This document shows positions 43,990 to 52,345 of a stretch of DNA of 52,345 nt, piece after piece. Source of the stretch: Trametes villosa (Eukaryota; Basidiomycota; Agaricomycetes; Polyporales; Polyporaceae); the NCBI GenBank assembly GCA_002964805.2, contig PUDQ02000118.1, positions 1-52,345 on the forward strand, written 5' to 3'. Position numbers and translations under genes: made by a program. How positions within the stretch are numbered: the first letter of the stretch is position 1; each line of letters opens with the position of its first letter. The notes under the pieces are model-generated. The model saw nothing but the letters and a program-made list of their open reading frames with translations, ran no database searches and was not told the DNA's origin.

Positions 43990-44540
43990 GGTGGCCACAT
44001 GAAGTACTCGATTGCGTTGGAGTTCTTGAAGGAGTTGATCGTGAGAACAGTGCTCTGCGGTTCCTGCGCACGCGTGCGCGATTTCAAACGGCTTGCAATT
44101 CAGGTCAGAAGGATACACGCTAGGAGAGTCTTGCGAAGGCCTCACGTTGCGGACGGAGAGGTTGCATCCGAGAGCAAGCTCCTTGCCACGGTGATGGTCC
44201 ATGGCGGATTGACCAGAGAGGTTGAGGATGTCGACCTTTGGCTGATAGAGATGTACCAAAATCAAAGTCGGAGAAACAGCTGAAAGCGCGCAAGTTCCAT
44301 GAACAGCATCACCCGTGCCAAGCCCTCGACGCGTTCGAAGCGGAGGTGTTCGGGCAAGAGAGACTCGGAGAGTAGGCGCACTGTATGGTGAGCACGCACT
44401 GAGTGAGGCACTGGTGGCGTGGGAAAGGCGCGTCGCGCGTTCGACGCGCTCCTGTTCCTCCTCTGCCGCGTGCTTCTCCTTCTCCTCGACCTCCTCGACG
44501 ATATTCTGATCCTCAATCAGCGTCGCTAGCCCACACACCT
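43990..44540 (-). pseudogene. Decayed copy of the ATG7 5' end (fragment b), inverted
   Basis: On the minus strand, the acidic peptide (V-E-E-V-E-E-K-E-K-H, R-V-E-R-A-T-R-L-S-H-A-T) and the dispersed motif (44413-44427) come first. Exon 1 homology follows: P-K-V-D-I-L-N-L-S-G-Q, then [12 protein letters not shown]. The end of intron 1 and exon 2 homology come next (GCACTGTTCTCAC, then S-F-K-N-S-N-A-I-E in one frame). It has lost its start region and fades at about 43990. It lies 1.3 kb from the end of the intact gene in inverted orientation. Confidence 0.8.
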
Positions 44541-44800
44541 CCCCGCTCACCTTGAATTAACTGGAAATACAAGGACTCATGCGCTCCCATCTCCACAATG
44601 CCGTGGATTCCAGTTGCTTGTATCGTTCTTGAATCTCGCGGATATCTGGCGATCACGAATCCGCCGGCGTAAGGTGCGCTTAAGGTGCGTCCCCCATCAG
44701 CAAAACCGCCAAAGTCTCACAAGCGCTCCCAAGGGTTTGCGAGCCCTTGCAATGGGCGCAATCGCTTACGACGCGCCCGCCCGTCCGAGCCGATCACATA

Positions 44801-44817
44801 TAGGGTTAGGGTTAGGG
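44801..44817 (+). repeat. Interstitial telomere-type repeat
   Basis: TAGGGTTAGGGTTAGGG is 17 consecutive bases of the TTAGGG array used by many fungi, oriented as at a right chromosome end. It is followed within 20 bp by the hairpin GCACACC...GGTGTGC. The flanks (44541-44800 and 44818-45296) hold no recognisable gene. Confidence 0.75.
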
Positions 44818-45296
44818 AGGAGGAGCACACCGAGCGAAGCGAGGTGTGCGACGACGACGACGAGTGGTGGTCGAACTAGGACGACAGGGGATGGAGATCA
44901 TTCCATCCCGCCCTGTTTCGACTTTATAGGGTCTCATCAGGTCCTGTATAGTTCATCCGATAGAGTTCACCCGGCATCACGGCCGGAACTACGGCCTCTG
45001 TGATGTGTGATAACGCTTACATGAAGTATCCGGCATCTTTGATGCCGGTCCGATGGCAACGGGAACTTTCCCATTGACATAGGTCTGATTACTAAAGCTC
45101 GGCCCGTCGTCACACACCTCGGCCCGGCGAGGTAATACGTATGACGATGCACTACTTATGTAAGCGATCAGCTGATCGCTCACATGATCCCTTGTACCCA
45201 AAGAAGGAGGTACGTGAACGGTTTACTTTCTGGGCTATGCCCCATACGGACAGGCGCGTCTATCTATATAATACTGGACACTGACGTCAGTGGCCG

Positions 45297-45330
45297 GGTA
45301 CAAGCTGGGTACAAGCTGGGTACAAGCCGA
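45297..45330 (+). repeat. 11-bp tandem repeat, three copies
   Basis: Three direct copies of GGGTACAAGCT. The same GGGTAC/GTACCC words recur through 45297-45660, including the hairpin CTCGTACCC-gcc-GGGTACGAG at 45463-45483. Confidence 0.75.
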
Positions 45331-45339
45331 GTATTTGGG

Positions 45340-45690
45340 CCTTAGCGCGACAACGAGGGCACGTAGACCCTTGTACCCGGGTGTTTTCCGATAGCCCTGG
45401 ATCGTGGCTACAATATGCATCCGGTTTCATGATCATACGTGCTCTGGTGCACCGGCAATGGCCTCGTACCCGCCGGGTACGAGCGTAACTAAGTGGGTAC
45501 AAGGTGGGTACGAGGCTGTAGCGCAGCAACCAGTGCTGCTAGACCCTTGTACCCGGGTGTTTTCTGATAGCCCTGGACGAGGGCTACACGATGCATCTGG
45601 TTTCGTGATAGTAGCTGCTCTGGGTGGCTGGGAATTGCCTTGTACCCGCTCGCTACAAGCATACTCCTCGGTCAGGTGGGTTGGTTCTTG
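45340..45690 (+). repeat. 176-bp tandem repeat, two units
   Basis: TAGACCCTTGTACCCGGGTG starts at 45364 and again at 45540. Each is followed by similar sequence (TTTTC-GATAGCCCTGGA, ATGCATC-GGTTTC), giving a period of 176 bp. Confidence 0.75.
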
Positions 45691-45746
45691 GTTATCCAGG
45701 CAGATATTGCTGCGCTCCTTGTGTGCGTGGATTGCACTCCTCATCC

Positions 45747-46400
45747 TGATCATGGGACATCTCTTTGCGGGTCAATCGGAGCAGTTTCGACCGAGATATG
45801 GCTCCCAACGCCTTTTTACCATTCGGCATGCGGGCAGCAAGACAAATTGCCTTGCTGCATGCTCAGATCTGCTCCGAATTGCACCAAATTTGAACGCGAG
45901 CGTCCTGAGTGGTGTACAGACCTATCAGCACCGACAGAGCGACTCACGATACAATATATTTCTCTGGCCCTCCCGGGGTGCCCACACAAGCACTGCGCAA
46001 GGAGAACTACTCATGGCTCGCTCATTCCGGTGTATATTCTCGCGCTCTTTGCGCGCGCAGAACGGGGTGAGTGCCCCGATTGTAGATCATCTTTTTGCGA
46101 AGAAATACGCCCAGACTTGACCAAGATATGGCTCCGGATGCATTTTCCCTGTCGGCATGCGGTTAGGAACACATTATGCGCTGCTGCACGTTCAGTTTTG
46201 CTCCGACTGACCCCAAATTTTGACGCCATGGTCTGGGCGTATAGACGAGCCCATTGGCATGCTGCGCGCACTGTACAGGGTAAGATGAAACTCGACCCTT
46301 TGGGTAGGCTTGGCTGGGGGGGCGCAAGGAGATCTGGGTGTAACGTTACCATTATGCCGTGTATCGTCGCGCTCTTAACCTGTACCCATGGACGCATGTC
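45747..46400 (+). repeat. About 330-bp tandem repeat, two diverged units
   Basis: The phrase GAGATATGGCTCC at about 45793 returns as AAGATATGGCTCC at about 46123. Matching flanks (GATCAT-CATCTTTTTGCG upstream, TCGGCATGCGG downstream) give a period near 330 bp. Long open frames reading through here (45404-46407) are by-products of the repeat. Confidence 0.65.
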
Positions 46401-46481
46401 TCAGTAGCACAGAATATCTTTCCGCTAATGATTTGGCCCAGTATTGGCTGTGATACACTGTGAACTATATGCTGCCTGCGC

Positions 46482-47185
46482 AATCTGGGCATTCCCTGCA
46501 GAGGCCCAGGACATCGTCGATAGCGCCGGCCCCAGGTCGCTTCGAGGTCAACATGTGGGTATTGCCGGAAAGCTATGACTCAGGGCTACAATGCGCAAGT
46601 TAAAGCGTGTCAAACGAACCATGCGTTCACCCACAATCGCGTCCGACGCGTGAAACTGCGCTTCATGTGCCAAATCTGGCCAATCTCTGTAAAGGCCAAG
46701 GACATCGCCCATAACTCAGGCTTCAAGGCGCTTTCTGGCTAACATCCTGGTATCGCCGGAAAGCGATGACCCAGGGCTACAATGCGCAAGTCAAATCGCG
46801 TGAAACGGACCATGCGTTCGCCCGCAATCCCGTCCGACGCGTAGAACTGCGCTTTATGTGCCCAATCTGGCCATTCCCTGCAGAGGCCCAGGACATCGTC
46901 GATAGCGCCGGCCCCAGGTGGCCTAGGGTCGACATATGGGTATGTACGGAAAGCTATGACCCAGGGCTACAATGCGCAAGTTAAAGCGCGTTGAACAAAC
47001 CATTCGTTCGCCCGCAATCGCGTCCGTCGCGTAAAACTCCCCTGGGCATGCCAAATCTGGCCATTTTCTCTAAAGGCCCAGGACATCGTCCATAGCTCAC
47101 GCCCCAGATCGCGTCGGGGTCAACATATGGGTATTGCCGGAAAGCTGGCATCCAGGGCTACAATGCGCAAGTGGTTTCATGTCCG
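46482..47185 (+). repeat. 190-bp satellite, about 3.7 units
   Basis: Units start near 46482, 46672, 46862 and 47052 with CAATCTGGCCATTCCCTGCA-like sequence. Each contains GGGCTACAATGCGCAAGT about 105 bp later. The period is a constant 190 bp, and the copies differ at scattered sites. Confidence 0.9.
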
Positions 47186-47320
47186 TACGACTCCGCGTTC
47201 CCTCGGAATGCACACTTCTCCAATAACCCCCAACATTTTCTATATTTTCGAAGTTTTATGACACCTCCCTTCATTCCCCTCCTTCTATGCCACTTCCCCA
47301 GGTCCTCAGTCATCTAGAGC

Positions 47321-50300
47321 CTACTCATCCTCGCTCTCATCGTCACTACCCTCCTTCCCCTTCCCCTTGGCCTCCTCCCTCAGCTTCTCCTTCCTCACCT
47401 GCGCAAAGTCCTTCCAAGCCTGCGTCTCCTCCTCCCAGCGCGCGCGGTCAGTGCCGTGTACCTTGTACAGCTCCTCGAACACCTTCATGGCAGCATGGCC
47501 AGCCTCCTGGACGTACGCGCTGCTGTCCTTGTTGAAGGCATCAGCCATCAGAGCCATAACCGTTGCACGGTCAGACTCTGAGGCCTTCCGCCATTCTGCA
47601 GGCTGGGATGGGTCTGGGGCATCGGCGGGGAGATGGACGTCGTGCAGGGCCAGGTGCATGCCCATGCCCTCCCCATCCGGAGGAGGGGTCTTCCTCTAAT
47701 GTGGTATGGCATCAGCCATCATGTAACCCAAAAATGCGCCCACTTACCACTGTATCATACAGCGCTTGACTGACGCTTGTCGCCCTGCTGTCTGTTGCTG
47801 AAGCTCGGGTTAGTATACCATTCAACAAGGTAATCAGGGCACTTACACGGAGGGGCGGTCGCCTGCTTCTTCTTCTTCGGCCTATCCTCTTCCGAGGACG
47901 TCTCAGATGGGCTCGGGGGGTCAGATTCAGAGGGGCTTGACTCTGCGCGCCGGCGAGCAGCGCGCTGGCGCTTGCGAGTCTCCTTCTGCATCTGCGCCAA
48001 GATGCGCAGTGATGCGGGGCTCTTCCCACCCTGCGTAGGGTGCTCCGGGGCCTCAGGGACGTCCTTGGATGGCTGGAGGCAATCACAAGTTCACCTGGCT
48101 GCATGCATGCAAACTCGATGACTCGACTCACCGGTGTCGTGGTGGGTGGGTTGTGCGGACTAGCAGGCTCCTCCTCCTCCCCCTCAGCACCGTCAGAGGG
48201 CCCACCCTTCCCGGTGGAGGGGGCAGGTGTGCCATCCGAGGCCTGCTTCTCCTGCTGCTTCTCAGACTGAGATGGTGACATCCCAGTCTGAGATGCAGAG
48301 GCTGGCTGATCGACAAGTGGCTCATGAGATTTCTCCCGCAGAGTCTGACTGTTCTGAGTGTCAGACACTGAGCTGCTGGCAGCCCCGGAGGCTGACTTGG
48401 CCTTCACAAGCTTCAGAAGCTCGACGTACGGCTCGGTCACCCCCGGAACCACCAGCTGTTCAATGTCGATCACCTTGAACAGCAGGTCGCCCCATACGGC
48501 CTCAGTCACCAAATTCTCAACTGCACGCATGAAACTCGACACGTGCAGTTGAGAATCACTCAGACGATCAGCTGGTCCGTACCACACATCTTTGGCCGCG
48601 CGGTAGGCGGCACCACGCGCCGTGTTCAGCGGAGTGGGCGCGCAGATTGCGGCTGAGCCCGCAGGGTCAACGTGGTTGAAGAACGTCACTGCACCTGCAC
48701 GGGAGCCGCTGCGCCAGTCGACTGGAGGGTCGGCATGAGCGTCGTACAGCTTCTGCTGTAGACTCGCAACCAGCTCGTCGTGATAGTGGAGAAGATAGCC
48801 AGCGATCTATGAATGTGGTGAGCGCAGAAGAGATAGATTTGCCTGGGCACTTACCTTGTACAGCAGCTTCTCGTCATCCGGGTGGACGACTGCGTACACA
48901 TCCGCCACGGACTTGCCGTCGAGGGGGAAGGTCAGCGCTGAGGCTGAGGATGCCTTGGCCTTGCGCACGGCGCCCAGAAAGCTAAGGATACACCCATCCG
49001 GGGTGCGGAACCACTCGACGAAGCCAACTGCCATGCGGGGCTTTAGGCTCACGGACATCAAGCGGTTGGCATGCTTGGGGCCCATCAGCACCCACACGAG
49101 CTACTCGCGTGGTCAGCAAAGGTGTAGCAGCAAGTCAAGACAGGACTTACGAGTTGCACCACGCCCATCAGCTGGCCGAAAGCGGTCTGCAGCTTCGTGC
49201 TAGCCGGGCCGAAGTACTCCAGCCAAAGGATCTGTCCATCAGTCAGTGCGATGTTCATGCTCCAGCCAAAAACGCGACGCACCGTTTGCTTGCCGTTCGT
49301 GTTAGGCATAGGGTCGACCACCTTCTTCCCCTGCTGCTTAGCCAGGCCCTGCTCGAGCAAGACCTCCAGCAGCGGTGGGTAGCCTCCATCCCAAGTCTTC
49401 AGGCTCTCCAGCAGCGCCGTCATGGCACGAGTGCGCTCAGGGAAGGTCTTGTCGGGCTCGAGGAACGAGAAGACTTGACCCTCCCTGACCTGGCGCTCGA
49501 ACCACTCGAACCGGTGGACGTTGGACGCGTTGACGTTCACCACATTCCCCTGTTCGTTGCTAGCGGAGACAAGTCGCAAGTCTCTGTAGCGAGGGGTGCG
49601 TTTGAAAGCTGCCATCTGATGGACGGCAACTTCCAAGTACGCGGTGGTAGGCTGTCGAAGTGGTCAGCATTGATAAGCGTTAATGGTGAATGGACTTACC
49701 CAAACGGCTGCGTTCCAAATATTCTGCAGCCGCGTTTTCTTCTGCAGCCACAGCTCCGCGGGTTGCAGGTCCGTGCTGTCGACCAGAACCTGGAGCACCT
49801 TGGGGTGGCCAAGGCTCATGTTCCAGTTGAGAGCCTGCCCCCAGCGGTTGGCAAGCGCCTCGCGAAGGCCCTCAACCGGCGGCTGGGCTGGGCTGCGCTC
49901 GATGTAGATCCCTTGCGGGAAGTACAGCTGCCTAACCAGGTTATGGTAGGTCAAGATGAACGCGACGTGCATGGTGTTCGTCTCGATGCCCTTCTGCGAT
50001 TGATCGACCCAGTTGTCCTCCAGGATCATGGAGTACACCAGGGGAGGCGTGAGGGCGTCGAGCAGAGCTAAGGAGCCCTAAGATAATGCCCCAAAAATGC
50101 GAACAAATTACTTACCTTGGGGGAGCAAGTAGCACACCCACAAGGCTTTGTTCGTGTACTTCGCGATGAGCTGCTCCTGGTGGGGGTTTGGCTCGTCGAT
50201 GTACTGGCACAAGGCCTTGGTGCGATGACCATGCGTGAACGTGATCAACGACAACGAGGGGCTAGGGGGCTGCCACTCGTCGAGCTGACCGACGGGAAGT

Positions 50301-50629
50301 GGGGCTGCCCCTTCAGCCTGGGATATGGCTTCCCAAGCTTCAGTGGGGATAAACGCAAAGATTGGATAATCTTGGCGCCTATCAGCAAGCGCGAGCTCGC
50401 TTGCCAGCCTCTTCAGATGCGCATGGTCCCCATCTGGGTCACGCTGGAGGGTGTGGCGCTTGAAACGGCGCATTGAGACCAAAAAAGGTCCTTTAGCAGC
50501 TGGCTGCAGGGTGGCCTGGTAAGAGACCTTTGCCCTGCCGCTAGTAGCTTGAACAAGCGCCTCTCTGACTGCACTAGCAATGCTAGCATAGTCAGGAGGG
50601 CCTGCAGAAGGGTTCTGGGTTGTAGCCAT
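47321..50629 (-). CDS. Unrecognised conserved-looking protein, eight exons, 984 residues
   Basis: Exons 50629-50116, 50067-49700, 49651-49151, 49100-48855, 48806-48132, 48072-47847, 47797-47748 and 47695-47321 join in frame with introns of 48-59 bp, so the gene is intact. The first 600 residues look globular (for example W-V-C-Y-L-L-P-Q, G-W-S-M-N-I-A-L-T-D-G-Q and V-G-F-V-E-W-F-R-T-P-D-G). A long Ser/Gln/Glu-rich linker follows, then a basic patch (K-R-Q-R-A-A-R-R-R, later P-K-K-K-K) that could be a nuclear signal. The C-terminus is charged and helical, ending D-D-E-S-E-D-E. I do not recognise a family. It is transcribed divergently from the OrsD-like gene, 341 bp away. Confidence 0.75.
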
Positions 50630-50970
50630 GATGTGGAAAGTAAAAGTACGTGCAAAGATGTGGAGGGTGATGGTGGTGGTATGAGATCAAGAAAGGTTGA
50701 ACTCTGTGTGCGCATTTTTGGCAATTTCAAACTCAGTTGATGCTCAGATCAAAAATTGTGGCTGAAAGTATGATGTGATGTCACATTTGTGACTCACATC
50801 CAGCCTCCCTCCATCCCGGTCACATTTGTGACTCACATCCAGCCTCCCTCCATCCTGGTCACGTCACACAGAGGGCTGTAACCTTCATTGATTGTCATAT
50901 TTCCCTCTTGACCTTCAACCACCATCATCTCTCAAAAACCCTACCTCATCTTGTTCTTAACTCGCCTCCC
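50630..50970. promoter_or_regulatory. Bidirectional promoter with tandem palindromic sites
   Basis: The 341-bp gap between two divergent start codons contains a 39-bp direct repeat (50780-50818 and 50819-50857, with a partial third copy from 50858). Each full copy begins with the palindrome GTCACATTTGTGAC. The word CCAAAAATGCG occurs once, on the minus strand, near 50710-50723. These look like binding sites for a shared regulator, but that is an inference. Confidence 0.55.
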
Positions 50971-52345
50971 ATGTCGTCTATTTGTGCTTACTGCAGCCTC
51001 ACTTTCCGTGGTGCCCCTAGTGCCCATCAAAGACTCTGTCATAAAATTCTACCCACTATACATCAGCACCTGCTCACCATGCAAGGTCCTACTGTTGTCG
51101 TACAACGTGACAAGGATGGCTATCTTCTTTGTCACTGCCTGGATTCTAACAGCCAAAAATGCACCAAAAAATATATGACCAAGCACGCACTCCTCAAACA
51201 TTTGAAAGAAGTCAAGCACAATGATTGGCAGGTAATGACCAGTGCACCCTTCACTATTCGTGATAACTGAAGTTGGATATTAGATGCCTGCTGCTTCCTC
51301 TCCATCTCCCTCTCCCCCTGTCCCTACCTCTGGGCTGGCTATCATCCCTGAAGACCCTTCTGCTCCTGGCACCCCTGTTGTAAGTCAGATACTCGTTCAC
51401 ATATTCTGGTGGCTCAAATATTACATAGCCTTCAAGGCCTTCCACTCCCCAGACCCCTCCCCACTCCCCTAGGCCTATGTCAGTGGTTAATAGCCCTGGC
51501 CAGGCCTCCAACACCTCTAGAATGTCTGTGGACCCCCCTGCTGTCCTGGCTGCTCCCCCTGGGCTTGCCCAGCCATCAGAGGTAAGTGCTGGCTTCAGTA
51601 TATATATTATCCATTGCTTATAATATTTAACAGCTCTACGACGTCCCTGCTGGCACCCTGGCTACCTGGGGCTTCCTCATCAACCGCCGGCTCAAGGCCC
51701 TCATCTGCATGGCCTGCCAGGCCGTCGTCACCCCCTCCACCGCTGTGCTGCACATGTCCCGCCAGCACAAGGGGGCCCGCATCTCTGTTGACACCGCCCG
51801 GCTCGCAGAAATTGTGCGTGAGGAGGCCATCCAGTCAGGCTGGCCTTCCACTGCCCCTGGTGATGTGGAGTATGAGGGGTTACTCCGCAAGGTTGGCTTC
51901 TGCTGCCCAGCCTGCCCAGCCATGTACCAGAACGCTAAACACGTTCTGAGTCATGCGCGTGCGGAGCATGAGCTGCAGCTCCAGCAGGCTGGCCTTCGCA
52001 CGGGCTGGATGCAGCGGCTGTCTGCCAACCAGGTCGACCACCACTCCTGGTTCTCCGTCACCCCCCGCGCAGCCCAACTTCACTCCGCCTCAGCCGAATA
52101 CCTCACCTCCCTGCGTCGTGAGCTGGACACCCGCCCCCCGCTGCCTGCTGCCGACCTCGACCACCGCCACATCAGCCCCTGGCACGTCACCACGCGCTGG
52201 ATGCAGTACACCGAGGGCCAGGATCCGGTGCGCATGCTGGGGCTGATCGAGCCGCCCAAAGAGGGTGATCCCCTCTTCGCCCTCATCGCCTGTGTCCGCC
52301 ACTACATCGCGGGTGCATACGAGCTCATCCCGCACACCAGCGAGG
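50971..52345 (+). CDS. OrsD-like C2H2 zinc-finger protein, 3' end outside the window
   Basis: Exons 50971-51231, 51284-51379, 51429-51581 and 51634 onward join in frame, and the last is open to the window end. The N-terminus has C-A-Y-C-S-L-T-F-R and a second Cys/His cluster ending H-A-L-L-K-H-L-K-E-V-K-H. A Pro/Ser linker follows. Exon 4 has the pair L-I-C-M-A-C-Q-A-V-V-T...H-M-S-R-Q-H and C-C-P-A-C-P-A...H-A-R-A-E-H, the layout of the OrsD (DUF3505) domain. In basidiomycetes such domains often precede large helicase-like proteins, some telomere-linked; whether that holds here lies beyond the window. Donor and acceptor choice for exon 3 (51429) is the only one that avoids stops. Confidence 0.65.

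Noticed and set aside
44690..44800. Possible tRNA or small RNA gene before the telomere repeat
   Set aside because: No T-arm consensus (GTTCRANNC) or cloverleaf could be fitted.
45404..46407. Two overlapping long plus-strand frames
   Set aside because: They read across tandem repeats, have no domain and differ between repeat units.
49109..50071. 320-codon plus-strand frame
   Set aside because: It is antisense to exons 2 and 3 of the unknown eight-exon gene, whose splice plan is fully consistent.
1..52345. CRISPR arrays, bacterial operons or rRNA genes
   Set aside because: No spaced direct repeats of that kind and no rRNA segments were seen; the gene structure is eukaryotic throughout.

Overview
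The window looks like genomic DNA of a basidiomycete, most likely an Agaricomycete (Polyporales-like; the order is an inference). The evidence is GC-rich coding sequence, genes split by many 48-70 bp GT-AG introns, fungal-type housekeeping genes (SEC61 alpha, ATG7, a HAM1-like protein) and fungal LTR retrotransposons. Exon boundaries below were placed by eye from reading frame, splice signals and comparison between paralogues. No database search was possible.

Layout. 1-5072 is the 3' part of a Ty3/gypsy chromovirus that ends in its 3' LTR and is inactivated by a stop codon in reverse transcriptase. 5073-22064 is a gene-poor, repeat-rich stretch. It holds a very young gag-only copia-type element (7610-9172), three copies of a short gene resembling a fragment of a FunK1-type kinase (two intact, one broken), and five members of a lineage-specific family, called here the YDILG family. 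23379-28491 is a conserved island with a HAM1-like gene and SEC61 alpha, both on the minus strand. 29393-36930 is a minus-strand tandem row of five further YDILG loci, with a decayed ATG7 5' fragment between two of them. 37905-38546 is a DDI1-like protease pseudogene. 39174-42685 is an intact ATG7 gene, followed by another YDILG member and a second, inverted ATG7 5' fragment. 44801-44817 is a short interstitial telomere repeat, followed by about 2.4 kb with three different tandem repeats. 47321-52345 is a divergent gene pair: an intact eight-exon gene of unknown function and an OrsD-like zinc-finger gene that runs off the window.

The most interesting content is the YDILG family. Eleven loci in 34 kb share an N-terminal membrane-helix plus coiled-coil exon with a phase-2 intron at a fixed place. 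After it comes either a disordered tail or a longer body with a conserved C-terminal module ending in a W-Q-P-E-(F/Y)-(F/Y) signature. Intact, splice-damaged and relic copies lie side by side, so the family looks like it is evolving by birth and death. Its function is unknown. The locus also carries mini-kinase genes and decayed duplicates of conserved genes (ATG7 5' end, DDI1), all signs of repeated local duplication.
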